64,000 nt of DNA from Notospermus geniculatus (GCA_002633025.1 NMRB01001028.1:52423-116422); one strand, 5' to 3'. Positions 32,683-42,655 are shown, counted from the first letter of the stretch. Numbers and translations are program-made. The notes: generated by a model from the letters alone, not told the origin.

Positions 32683-32830
32683 CCCCCCCCCCCCCCCCCC
32701 CCCCCCCCCAGCGTGTGTTAGGGACTGAAGACAGAAATTTCCAGAAGTCCCGACGTGTGCTGAAAAACGACAATTCCATTGAACCCCATGGAACTACTAC
32801 ATGTATACTGCACTTCTTATCCGGCTCGCC

Positions 32831-32971
32831 ATGGAGGATTTCCTTGAAGGCCTAGTGGTTGGCGCACTGGCCACAGAGCTGGAAATTAAGCAACGTAGAG
32901 CGCTGTCAGTACGTGGATGGGCGACAGGCGCGCGTAGCCCTACAGGCAACAGGCGACTGTTCCAAAAATAA
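32831..32971 (+). CDS. Possible small ORF or first exon, 46 aa
   Basis: ATG in CGCCATGGAGG opens a 46-residue frame, MEDFLEGLVVGALATELEIK followed by QRRALSVRGW. The acidic-hydrophobic helix then basic RR...W layout loosely recalls N-termini of Harbinger-type transposase proteins, but it is too short to assign. GT dinucleotides inside could be donors. It lies just 3' of the N gap and just past the 3' end of the ankyrin gene, on the opposite strand. It may be chance. Confidence 0.2.
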   Translation: MEDFLEGLVVGALATELEIKQRRALSVRGWATGARSPTGNRRLFQK

Positions 32972-33116
32972 AACATGTCTGATATTCGTCTCGACTTGTC
33001 TCCACATGTCTTCACTTGTCTCAGCGTCTGCGGGGTTTTGCCAGCTACATGAACTACCGGTATGTTTTCCCGGCCTGGTCAAATTAAAATAGAATTGACC
33101 CCTTGTGTTGGTTTGT

Positions 33117-36100
33117 TTAAATTGCGTATGATTTATAGACACTTGTCGGTTTTCGCTGATACACGATGATCTCCTCGTCCGAGTCCATTTCCGCCGTCCC
33201 GTCCCGACAATCTCGCAGATACAGCGCGTGGACAAACCGTCTCATGATCTTAGCAACCTCGGCACATTTGTCCAGATCCAGCTTCAAGCCTGACAATATA
33301 TTCACTGAAGGCATGAAAAATTCTGGGATGAATTTCTTGGACAAGTTCTCTGCCAGGTCATCGTACACTTTACACACCATCTCTTCGTGATTCAGATCAG
33401 AACTGAGGAAGTACTTCACATTATTCAGAAAACTGGTCTTCAACTGATAACTTGTGATGTACTTATCGACATGCCTCGGCCAAGACCCATCATCCGTGAC
33501 CAGAACACTCCAGACATCAGGATTACGAAGGGCTTTTGCTGTAACGTACACATCTCTGATGTGCTGGTCTAAACTCGTCATGTGCTCCTTCTCTAAGTGA
33601 GCGAATGATATCCGCCACAGAGCTTGCCGATCATCCGGTGAGAACTCCTTGGACACGTCACTTTTTTCATGTGGTGGTTTGGGAACTAGCAGGTATCCTT
33701 TGCGTCGGAGAGCTTGTTCATCCATCAACCATGTTTGAGTTACAGCACCTTCAGGCCAGCCATCGACGTGGAGACAGGGCACTAAATCAACAGAAATCGT
33801 TACCGTAGACTCCTGTTCTTCATCAGACTTGTCTCTTGACCAGACTAACAAGATGGGTAAACAAGCTTTTCGGTTGCTTTTTACGACTGCTCTTAGCAAC
33901 ATTGTCTCCATTGTCAGATTCTCCACTGATTCAACATGATCCAATGCAAGGAGGAACTCGTAGAAAAACCTTGTATGGTAGCTTTCACTTCCTGTTTTGT
34001 CCCTTTGATTTCTATAAGACGCATAACCATGGCCAACATCCATGATATTCTTGGACTCTAATTCTGCCAGATCTACAGTGATGAGAAAATCCATCTCATT
34101 TGGTAGACCAACTTTTGTTCCTTCATGTGAACTACCACAGCCCTCTACTTGAGCTTGTGAAAATGTGGCACAACTACCGACAAGGATATGCATGCACTGA
34201 CGGACCGATTTGATTATTTCCCTGATAGTTGGTGCATGTGTGTTCAGAACATTGCCAATAGTTGGAATATTGCGGATGGACACCATTCTTGGGCAGAGCA
34301 CAAAGCAGGAGGTGTTCAAATCAAGTCTTTGAATGACATTCTTGGCAGATGCAGCTTCGTGTAAAACACGATAATCTCTGGTGGACACACCGTCAAATAC
34401 GGGCAACAATTCCAAGCACTTCTTCAGCTTCACATCAAGCTCACTGCAGTCGAAACCTGCAATCATCAAGAGACGAACAATTTCAATGTGTCCGTACTCA
34501 CATGCATCGTGTAGTGGTGATGATTGTTTGATGATTAGTGGCGGGGAGAGGGTACTCAAGGAAAAAAAATGTCCACTTCGATTGATATCATATCCCATGT
34601 CAAGTACAGCCTCGACTGTATCAGTGCCTGGTGTGTGGACTGCCTGGTTAAGTGGACATGAACGATATATAGCATAGCTATTTTCTATCAGTCTCGTGAT
34701 TGGCATCTCTCCAAAGTACGGAACCCTCTGGCATATGTCCTCTTTTGCATAGATGTCTGCACCAGCTTCTGCTAAGAATCTCATCATATCAGTGTCCTCA
34801 AGTCGAATTGCCGAATGCAGTGGGGTTATACGTTTCAGAGATGAACGGCGTCTGTGAGCCCCTAACTTTACCAAATGCTCCACCATGTCTGTATCGCCTG
34901 AAAGAAGTGCATCATCTAATGGCTCTATCCCGTATGTGGTGGTTACATTCATATCTGCACCACGCTCAGATAGGATGGTGATGACATCCCACTGCTCATA
35001 TTCAAGAGCCAAGAATAAGGCGCTCGTTCCATTACTCCTTTTGCAGTGCAAGTTAGCTCCAAGGTCAACAAGAGTCTTCACGAGATTCTTGTCTCGCATT
35101 CTAACTGCGACATGCAAAGGTGTTACATAATCATTCCATCCATCATTCATGTCTGCACCAGCATCAAGCAACATCTTGACCCCGTCAGTCAAGTCATTCC
35201 CCTTAAATTTCAGGATGGCTTCATTCAAACAACTGATTTCCTCTTTTTTTCCCCTATTCAAGTCTGCACCAAGATTCACAAGCAGTTTCACCATATCAAT
35301 GTCCTGGTTCTCTACAGCAAGGTGGAGAGGTGTAGCATCCATGACACATTTACTTTTCATATCAGGTCCATGAAGCAGGAACATTTTTAGTCTGGTTTTC
35401 TTATTACATGTGTTGGGAGGTTTGTTCACCTCAATAGACAGAGCTAGAGCATCGTCTACAGCTTTATTCAGCAATGTTCGTTCTGTTCTAGAACGTTGGT
35501 TATTGACATCAGCTCCCAGTTCCACGAGAGATTGAACCATTGTTCTATTGGAATGTTTTACCGCCAGGTGGAGTGGTGTCACCCAATCAAACTTTACATT
35601 CATGTCTGCTCCGTTCTTGATTAACAACCCTACCCAATCTGGCCTGCATACTGATAATGCATGATACATGGCGTCAATTCCCTCCAGGATGTCAGTTGAA
35701 TCAATCTCTGCTCCGTGTTTTACCAGAGCCTGTACCATATCTGGACGACCCATCTGTACTGCTTCCCACAGCAATGGAAGGTGGAGGTCGTATTTTAAGT
35801 TAACGTCTGTGCCGCACTCCACTAAAGTTTTCATCAGGACTCCCCGGCCCTGGTCTAACGCCAAACATATTGTTGTCAATCTCTTCTTGTGTCCACCTGA
35901 AATCTTTGCTCCTTTCCTGATCAGGTATTCAAGTATGTCACAATCTTTGAGTTTCAATGCTTTGAAGATGACAGGCTCACTCGTAATCAATCCATTGTAA
36001 TCTGCTCCCAGGTTGGCCAGGCACCTGTAGATCCCCTCATCTTGAATACCATTATAAATAGCTTGAAAAACAGGAGTGATGTTGCTAACGCTACGGACGT

Positions 36101-36704
36101 TAACATCGGCTCCATTCTCTACCAGCATTTTGATGATGTCTTTTCCACCGAAAATAAGGGCATCATCTAGAGGTGTCGTCTGATGGAAAGACATTTTCAT
36201 ATCTGCATCGAGATGATATAAGTGGCGCAACATTTCTTTATGTTTTATAACCATGTTAATTGCACCATAACCTGTCACTTTCCTTGCATTGACATTCACC
36301 CCTAACTTAAGGAGAACTTCTAGAGCTCTGATGTCCTGTCGTCTTACAGCTTCATGTAATGATGTGACTCGGAGATCAAATCTTGCATTGAGATCAGCAC
36401 CGCGAGCATGAAGAAAGTGGACCAATCTTATTGTGCTCTGGAATCTTTCTTCGCTTCCATGCGTGTAACCATCCAAGACATAATACAAAGGTGTCCACTT
36501 GTTAAGATCTTTAGCATTGACGTCTGCTCCATATTCCACCAGTGTTTTCACCATTTTCTCATCCAGTGCGCGTGCAGCAAGATGTAGAATTGTTCCCCGA
36601 AAACTATCTCGTACATTGATGTTGACTCCTTCTTGTATCAGCCGCTTCACTTGTTCAAAATCACGAGCTTTTATTGCTGCTAATAGTTCCATGAACCCAG
36701 GCAT
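33117..36704 (-). CDS. Ankyrin-repeat/cGAS-like nucleotidyltransferase fusion (ANK-cGLR)
   Basis: One open exon codes for 1195 residues; the ATG at 36704 lies ten bases after an acceptor (TTATCATTTCAG), implying a 5' UTR intron. Residues about 5-790 are some 20 ankyrin repeats (TPLHLAV, LVxxGADVN; several degenerate). Residues about 800-1165 are a Mab-21/cGAS-like domain: GS at 857-858, EGTKVGLPNEMDF with Glu870 and Asp872, and ISVDLVP with Asp973 form the metal site. The GS-to-Glu spacing of 12 equals that of human cGAS. The C-terminal half has LWRISFAHLEKE (1029-1040), SYQLKTSFL (1085-1093) and PEFFMPSVNIL (1127-1137), typical of the family. Known cGLRs sense nucleic acid and make cyclic or linear nucleotide signals for STING; here ligand and product are unknown. 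No cGAS-type zinc ribbon is evident. The acidic tail is short. Confidence 0.93.
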   Translation of the reverse strand: MPGFMELLAAIKARDFEQVKRLIQEGVNINVRDSFRGTILHLAARALDEKMVKTLVEYGADVNAKDLNKWTPLYYVLDGYTHGSEERFQSTIRLVHFLHARGADLNARFDLRVTSLHEAVRRQDIRALEVLLKLGVNVNARKVTGYGAINMVIKHKEMLRHLYHLDADMKMSFHQTTPLDDALIFGGKDIIKMLVENGADVNVRSVSNITPVFQAIYNGIQDEGIYRCLANLGADYNGLITSEPVIFKALKLKDCDILEYLIRKGAKISGGHKKRLTTICLALDQGRGVLMKTLVECGTDVNLKYDLHLPLLWEAVQMGRPDMVQALVKHGAEIDSTDILEGIDAMYHALSVCRPDWVGLLIKNGADMNVKFDWVTPLHLAVKHSNRTMVQSLVELGADVNNQRSRTERTLLNKAVDDALALSIEVNKPPNTCNKKTRLKMFLLHGPDMKSKCVMDATPLHLAVENQDIDMVKLLVNLGADLNRGKKEEISCLNEAILKFKGNDLTDGVKMLLDAGADMNDGWNDYVTPLHVAVRMRDKNLVKTLVDLGANLHCKRSNGTSALFLALEYEQWDVITILSERGADMNVTTTYGIEPLDDALLSGDTDMVEHLVKLGAHRRRSSLKRITPLHSAIRLEDTDMMRFLAEAGADIYAKEDICQRVPYFGEMPITRLIENSYAIYRSCPLNQAVHTPGTDTVEAVLDMGYDINRSGHFFSLSTLSPPLIIKQSSPLHDACEYGHIEIVRLLMIAGFDCSELDVKLKKCLELLPVFDGVSTRDYRVLHEAASAKNVIQRLDLNTSCFVLCPRMVSIRNIPTIGNVLNTHAPTIREIIKSVRQCMHILVGSCATFSQAQVEGCGSSHEGTKVGLPNEMDFLITVDLAELESKNIMDVGHGYASYRNQRDKTGSESYHTRFFYEFLLALDHVESVENLTMETMLLRAVVKSNRKACLPILLVWSRDKSDEEQESTVTISVDLVPCLHVDGWPEGAVTQTWLMDEQALRRKGYLLVPKPPHEKSDVSKEFSPDDRQALWRISFAHLEKEHMTSLDQHIRDVYVTAKALRNPDVWSVLVTDDGSWPRHVDKYITSYQLKTSFLNNVKYFLSSDLNHEEMVCKVYDDLAENLSKKFIPEFFMPSVNILSGLKLDLDKCAEVAKIMRRFVHALYLRDCRDGTAEMDSDEEIIVYQRKPTSVYKSYAI

Positions 36705-36748
36705 GGTGAAAGCTCTGAAATGATAAGTTAGAGAAGAATGTCAATAGG
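36705..36748 (-). promoter_or_regulatory. 5' UTR start and splice acceptor of ANK-cGLR
   Basis: On the minus strand TAACTTATCATTTCAG precedes ten untranslated bases (36714-36705) and the ATG. This argues for a non-coding upstream exon; its position is unknown, so the promoter is not mapped. Confidence 0.5.
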
Positions 36749-37024
36749 GAGGTTGAGATCAGGGACCTTATTCACGAAGCTCCCGTAACTTACGGGAGTG
36801 CGCAAACTATTGTCCTTTTGCGGACAGCCTATTGTTCACTATCAGCCTGACAAAGGATTTGCGTATCCTTAAAGTTACGGGAGCTTTGTGAATAAGGTCC
36901 CAGACTCTTATCACGGATCCGTATACGTATACGGATAGAATTCTGTACAACGAGGACAAATTTTGTGTACATTTCGATCCGTATACGTATAGAGGATCCG
37001 TGATAAGTCGCTGATCTCAACCTC
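36749..37024. mobile_element. Nested MITEs directly upstream of ANK-cGLR
   Basis: The outer element has GGTTGAGATCAG at the left and CTGATCTCAACC at the right, with TTATCACGGATCCGTATACG and its imperfect complement inside. At 36761-36901 a family I MITE (AGGGACCTTATTCACGAAGC to AATAAGGTCCC) interrupts it near the left tip. The pair therefore records two insertions in the first intron or promoter of the minus-strand gene. Confidence 0.8.
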
Positions 37025-37235
37025 ACTAATAACTTGTGTGGAAAAGTTGTATTATGGAGGAATAATAAGCATGGAAGTCTTTAACCTACTAGTGTGTTTT
37101 CTTACGTGGTTGAATAAACATGTCCAGGGAGCTAATGCCGCTGTACACGATCAAATTTTTTATCCAGTTTTCTGAATATGCTCAGTAAAGGCCTACATGC
37201 GGGTTTATACATTGAAGTCGGGTTTATATATAGGC
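37025..37235. other. No feature seen
   Basis: Short, AT-leaning spacer. No exon or promoter motif could be singled out for the upstream gene. Confidence 0.35.
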
Positions 37236-37401
37236 CCGGTGTAATAGAATCTAATGTCCCCCGATATGTGATGTCCCCCAACAATACATTTTCGCATTAA
37301 GCGGCAGCGTTTGGACTCAAGAGAGACGAAGACCCTTAATCCTGTGACAAACAATGCAGGGTACATCAGGAAGGCGGGGGCATTGGATTCTATCACACCG
37401 G
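37236..37401. mobile_element. TIR element family LL, uninterrupted copy
   Basis: CCGGTGTAATAGAATCTAATG opens it (20-base core) and GGATTCTATCACACCGG closes it. GTGATGTCCCCCAACAATAC and CTTAATCCTGTGACAAACAA are shared with copies at 13413 and 44963. Length is about 166 bp, with no coding. Confidence 0.85.
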
Positions 37402-38083
37402 AGTCGGAATTTCCAAAAAATTGAATGAAAACTTTGATCGTGTACAGCGGGCATTAGGGGTGTTTGTCCCGAGTTGTAAACAGTTTTGTGAACTAAAGTG
37501 GGTCATCTTGAATTGTTCACAGTCACCGTCATTTGGGTCGTTCCAGGCCACAACACTCATTTTTTTCAGGTGTAATGTTATTCATTGCCCCCGTTTGCCA
37601 ATGCCTCCCAACAAATGCAATAAAGCGGGAACTTGGCATTCTCAGTCACTACACCTGCCCCCTAAATTTGGCATATATGGGGCATCCTAACAATATGGCA
37701 ACACAGCAAATTTGTGCATGTTCCGAACATTTTTTTTCGCGCACTCAGGCCACTTTAAAAATGTGGGTGAGTGGGGGGAGATCAAGGAGCGATCCCGACG
37801 CAGAAAATAGGCTATAACTCACAAACCAGTGGGCCAGGCTCGATTTGCACATTGGATGGGGAGGATGATTTTTTTTCCAACGATACATAATACGATAACT
37901 TTCCTTGCTCCCATATCTTTTTCAGGCAGTGAGTATTAATCGATTTTAATGAAACTTCTGTTTAACTGTTAGAACAACACCAAGTACACATGTAGGCTTA
38001 ACTTTGTTTTTCTAGGCCTATACTTTTGAAATATAATTAGCATTCTTGGTTTTGGAAATCATGTTAGCGAGTCGTGTCCAGGT
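37402..38083. other. No gene; weak repeat similarity
   Basis: A stretch at about 37580-37680 shares words with 20880-21020 (TTGCCAATGCCTCCC, CAATAAAGCGGG in complement). No exon is supported. Confidence 0.4.
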
Positions 38084-38326
38084 GTGATAGAATCCCATGC
38101 CTCCGTCTTCCTGATGTCCCCCTGTATAGACATCCTGCGAAAGTCGGCCATGACAGGCCAGAAGGGGTAAACAAACCATGAGCCTAGTGCATTGTACAGA
38201 CGGTAAGCACAGGAGCCAACTGTACAAATGCACTAGGCCCCCTAGGCCGAGGTTGTTGTTTACCCCTTCTGAGCTGTAATGGCCGACTTTCGCAGGATGT
38301 CTGTTGTTTGTCACAGGGTTAACGGT
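38084..38326. mobile_element. LL element split by a hairpin insertion
   Basis: CCAGGTGTGATAGAATCCCATG and TCTTCCTGATGTCCCC (20-base cores) are the inverted right end of family LL; its continuation TTGTTTGTCACAGGGTTAA appears only after 38303. Between them, 38126-38303 is a hairpin with arms GACATCCTGCGAAAGTCGGCC and complement. Confidence 0.75.
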
Positions 38327-39376
38327 ATTTGTTCTCGAGTTCTATTCAATTGTGTTGGTCTAGTAATAAATAGAGTCCAATGCAATGATGCGGCTTAATC
38401 CGTAAATGCATTGTTTGAAGCCATCCTGCAGACCTTTCCAACAAATATGGCGGTCGTCTAACAGAGTTCTCACTACGTGACGTTAGAAATTTCGTAGTAA
38501 AATCCATTCTATGGACCGAGTCCAAATGAAGATACAAACAACAATAATGAACGTTACCACGGACCATAAATTGGTAAGAAAAGGTTATCTTCAATATGTA
38601 GAACCGTGAAAAGAGTTAAGAAATGCAAAACTATAAAATTGTGTTCTTCGTTGAGCCGACCAGAAATCCCCAAGTTACATCAACCCAATAGCGCTCCGCA
38701 CTCGGTCCAAAAATAGTAACAAAACATGACGACGTCACATCATGTGGCACGATTCACGGAATGCGATGCTGGGAATTTTGCAACCTCGTTCTAAAGGTTG
38801 CTCCTATACACACGTGAAACAGGCCATAACCCCCGCCCCGGCCACGCCTGAGTGTAGCCAGTTATGTCTCATCCCGCCCTCTGCACTCGAATTGGGGCTA
38901 CCTCGTCCCCACGATATTTCCTGGAAATACCGATACCCAGAAGTGTTGATTCAAAAATGCAGACTGAATGTAAGTGGAACGTAACTCACTAAACTCGCTT
39001 TTTCTGCTTTCTGTTGCTTTCGTACGCTTTTGCTGGAGAAAAATGAGGGGGAGTACTAGTCTTATCAGTACCTAGGCAGTATTCTTCATATTATCTACAA
39101 AATAGCTTATTTCTTGCATTTTTCACATTTTGGCACTCGTCCAAGTTATTCACAGTCCATTTGGACTTAGTCCAGAGAATGGATACTACCCAGAAATATA
39201 ATGACCATTCAGTAACCGCTAGTAGGCTAAGCTGGTCAAGCGGGCCATGGGCACAAAAGTTTCATAGGTACCGGTAAAATAATTGTCTGAGAGGATGCGT
39301 TTGGTAGTGTTATATCATGCATGGACAATATTTTACCGAAGCACACATAGATATCATCCGACAGACATGGCCTGGG
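38327..39376. other. No gene; dispersed repeat at 39238-39345
   Basis: GGGCCATGGGCACAAAAGTT and GGTAGTGTTATATCATGCAT at 39238-39345 recur in the same orientation at about 57600-57710. Otherwise only short frames are present. Confidence 0.5.
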
Positions 39377-39518
39377 ACACAGGCGGCCCGAGCTTTGTCA
39401 CAACATAGGGTAAAATGTATGTTAGGGGTAGTAGTCCTACTATAATATATAAAAGTAGGACTACTACCCCTAACATACATTTTACCCTATGTTGTGACAA
39501 AGCTCGGGCCGCCTGTGC
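39377..39518. mobile_element. Near-perfect foldback, 142 bp
   Basis: Arms of more than 60 bases (CACAGGCGGCCCGAGCTTTG inward to AGTAGTCCTACT) are exact or almost exact complements around TATAATATATAAA. The perfection implies a recent insertion or strong gene-conversion maintenance. No clear target duplication was seen. Confidence 0.85.
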
Positions 39519-40266
39519 TTGGGAGTTTTTCGTATATGTGTCCTAACAGCTTTAGGTAATCTCACAATTCTATGATAGTCAGTACACAAAACAGGTCTTT
39601 ATACGGCAATTCAAAAGTGTAAGTGCAAAAAACGCGGGGGATTAAGTAGGTGAAGTACAGCTATAGACAGTATGCCTACACAGGCATAAAGCAGGTTGAG
39701 TTTGTATGAAAACTTACTTACCATAGGATAATCTTCCTCGACAAGAGAAATAGGTCATCTAAGCAGTGACTAAGCAGTGGCTATGTCCAATGTCCGGTGG
39801 ACAGGTACAAGATTGACCACATTCTGAAATGCCAGTGGTTTGGAACATTTTTCTGTATCTCCTCTTTCCTGTATATGTCCTCAATTTCTGTCCGGTGTCG
39901 GCAGACAGGCAGAAGTATTTTCAGTTTGATAAACACAGTCACCACAGTAACGACATCAATAGGCCTAGCACGGGTGACTTCACGAGATGAATGACGTTAG
40001 TCCAGCACATTCTTCTTATAAAAAAATAGGCATTCATGTTGTGTTTGCTTTGAATTGCGTTTGCAATAAATCTCTTCGGCCCATATTCATAAAATCTTGC
40101 TAGCTTAGTTGGTTGCTAGTTGTGTACATTGGCCTGTACAAACTGGACACTTTAGCAAGTAACTAGGTGCTTGCCAGGGCTTGTCATTCCTTTAAATTTT
40201 GCAAAATATTTTGCCGAAATATGTAATTTGCCTGATATGCCTGAGCCTCCTCGACGTAGGCCTATT
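39519..40266. other. No gene seen
   Basis: Short frames only. TTAGCTAGCAAGAT-like words and CTAGCTTAGTTGGTTGCTAG near 40098 may be remains of another foldback, but the ends are not clear. Confidence 0.4.
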
Positions 40267-40433
40267 TCATTGCCTTTCTGAGGCCGCCTGGGCGTAAAAC
40301 AATTGCTCTAATCGTTTGCCTGCTTGTCCTTGGTCTATCTTTGTATGCGCCCTGTGACATGAAAAGAATCTCTCACGAAATTCTTCCAGGCTTTCACCCT
40401 CAAACTGGGTTACATTCCGAAGCATCCGCTTAT
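40267..40433 (-). pseudogene. Retrotransposon gag-like fragment, 3' part
   Basis: The minus strand codes TRYKRMLRNVTQFEGESLEE followed by FRERFFSCHRAHTKI. The pattern L-x-x-x-x-Q-x-x-(G)-ES-x-x-EF-x-x-R is typical of the capsid region of Gypsy-like retrotransposon gag. The 5' part lies at 41753-42082; the two are separated by the inserted element 40434-41721. Confidence 0.6.
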
Positions 40434-41721
40434 ATCGGGTGGCCCCCAAAAATCTGGACTAATCTATCTATGACAAAAAAAATCAAACACGTAGCTCTAT
40501 CCCAGTACAGTGCTGAGGAATTGGAATTGATATGGTGAAAAATGCAATGCCGGTATGTCCACCCTCANTTATTACATGCGTTATATGGCGTAACAAGGGA
40601 CTGAACATTATCTGACTTTGTGGTTTTTAATCATCTTTTCGACGATTCCTTATCTGAAATTGTGGCTTTTCCCCATTTTTAGGTTGGCAATTATCTGAAA
40701 ATATGGCAGCCAGTGATCTCTTATCTGAATTTGTGGTTTGCCTCGTTATCTGACGTTTTTTTGCCACAGTGACCATGACCAATTGGAACATAGTTATCTT
40801 ACACAAAGTTGCATTATCATATCGCGTGGCAAGGGTTATCTGAAATCGTGGCACTGTTATCTGAAAATATGGCCGTTATCTTACAAAAGTTGCAGTTATC
40901 TTACAAAAAAGTGACCAAAGATATATCCACCCTCATAAATCCGTTCAAATTATGACTAATTCTCCTTAAATTTAATTGCTCGCCATTTTGTACAGGAATA
41001 AAGTTATATGTCTGATTTTTATACGCCCGTCGCCGGGCCCGTCGCAGACGGGCCGTATTATGTTATGGCCCTGTCGGATCGGACATCCAATATGGGATCG
41101 GACATCCAATATGGCCGCCAGGTGGCCCCCGAGTCATCAAAGTCCTACTCAGGAATGACTTGACCCAGATTGCTCATGACTGATATGTACCTCCCTCTGT
41201 CATTAGACTATTATGTCCAACCCGGTGAGCACATGGTCCATGGACCATTTCATTCAAGGTCACAGCGGTGATCTTTCTCTGTACAAATAAACCACATAAT
41301 AACGAAGCAACACAATATTTGCCACACTCCAAATTAGTATTGGAATACAAAGCGACGGGCGTATATAGCTACCGCCATGCGGTACACTTGTTTTGTTAAA
41401 AATACCTATGAACCTTACGATATAAAGTACTAAATGTCACTGGCCTACCGGTACTACAACAACTGTCGAAGTTATCGGCAGTTAAGGGCGCTCCAGTTTT
41501 TTGTAGACATTTGTTTAGGTTTTTTGGCATGTCGTTTTTAGACATGCGTTGGAATTTTTTTCATTGTGGCAAAACCGGACTGCGTAACCTAATGAAATTT
41601 GCAGGAATTTGCAGGTAATAACCATCTGTTAAAGTGAGCAAAATTTCATTGAAGAGCCTACCAAACTTATGACGTTATTGGAATTTGAATTTAGTCCAGT
41701 TTTTGGGCCACCCGATATATT
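40434..41721. mobile_element. Element inserted into gag, GGGTGGCCC ends
   Basis: GGGTGGCCCCCAAAAATCTG at the left and TCCAGTTTTTGGGCCACCC at the right are complementary termini about 1.29 kb apart, flanked by TATAT/ATATA-like bases. It holds an array of TTATCTGAAA-TGTGGC words (40600-40915), an N at 40567, and a nested element with ATACGCCCGTC/GACGGGCGTAT ends (about 41019-41365). No transposase is seen. Confidence 0.7.
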
Positions 41722-41752
41722 GCTGGTTCTTTCTTCTTGCTATAAATCTTCG

Positions 41753-42082
41753 CTAGAGTTCCTGAATCATCTTTCGACAGGAATGACATCCAGCCTGGCT
41801 AGTGGGGCATTGGTGTAGTCTCTTCAGCTTTTTCCATTCATCCTCTGCAATTCTCTCGAACTGAAGAATGAATCCATCCCACGATTCCTTCTTATCCCCG
41901 GAAAAGATCGGCATCGTACAGGGTGGAGGGCTTCTACTTCTTTCCGTCTTGCCATGTCGTCGATTGTTTCTCGTTCTTCTGACCACCTTTGTCTTCGTCA
42001 GAGAGTTCGGCTTCTCCTGGATCAGACTGCGAGTCCCTGACGAAGACGAAGGCGATGAGGAACTTGAAGAGCTCCGCTTCAA
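41753..42082 (-). pseudogene. Retrotransposon gag-like fragment, 5' part
   Basis: The minus strand opens with a serine-rich and basic stretch, then MPIFSGDKKESWDGFILQFE and RIAEDEWKKLKRL. The P-x-F-S-G-D-K-x-x-x-W-x-x-F motif is the usual start of Gypsy-type gag capsid homology. A stop ends the frame at 41753, just before the insertion. Protease, reverse transcriptase and LTRs were not found, so only the gag end remains. Confidence 0.65.
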
Positions 42083-42655
42083 TTGACAATAGGATGATGC
42101 TACAATACCGGTTAATTCTGAAAAAAAATCGTTACACCCACCTCTGCGGTTGAGTTTGACACATAGGGAGTGTCAGCAAGTGTTAAAATGGCGGTTCCAG
42201 ATACGAGATTGGAAAGGAGATTGGGAAGTCACATATCGAGGATAAAACGGTGACTTTTTGTGCGCGGATGATTTTGTATGATGATGTAAAGAAATCTGTA
42301 GTAAGCGATGTCCCGTAAGTGCAGCTGTCCGATATTACCCCTGTTTACCATGGTCCGTCTATGTCCAATAATGTCACATCGACCGGAGATCTGTGTTTTG
42401 GGCATAGGATGGAATATTTCCAGCAGATTACATACTTAAGGGTATAAATAAATGAAAAATATACTTTGGATTTGTATGCCAGCGAAATTCGAGGTTCCAT
42501 ACAACTTCAGCGGGTTTCATATAAATTCAGCGGTCATAAATACAACGTCGGCAGGTGTGCATTCAACTTCGGCGTCATGTTTACCTGCGCCATCTTTGCT
42601 TATAATGCAGTAATATTAGTCACATGACTACCTCGTGTTTTTTCGAAACTTTTTT
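42083..42655. other. No gene seen
   Basis: No exon or repeat was resolved. CATACAACTTCAGCGG-like words repeat loosely near 42500-42575. Confidence 0.4.

Noticed and set aside
32264-32779. Long open frames of proline or glycine plus X on both strands
   Set aside because: They exist only because N's and homopolymer C do not read as stops.
33166-36723. Many plus-strand open frames of 60-114 codons
   Set aside because: They are antisense shadows of the ankyrin-cGLR coding exon.
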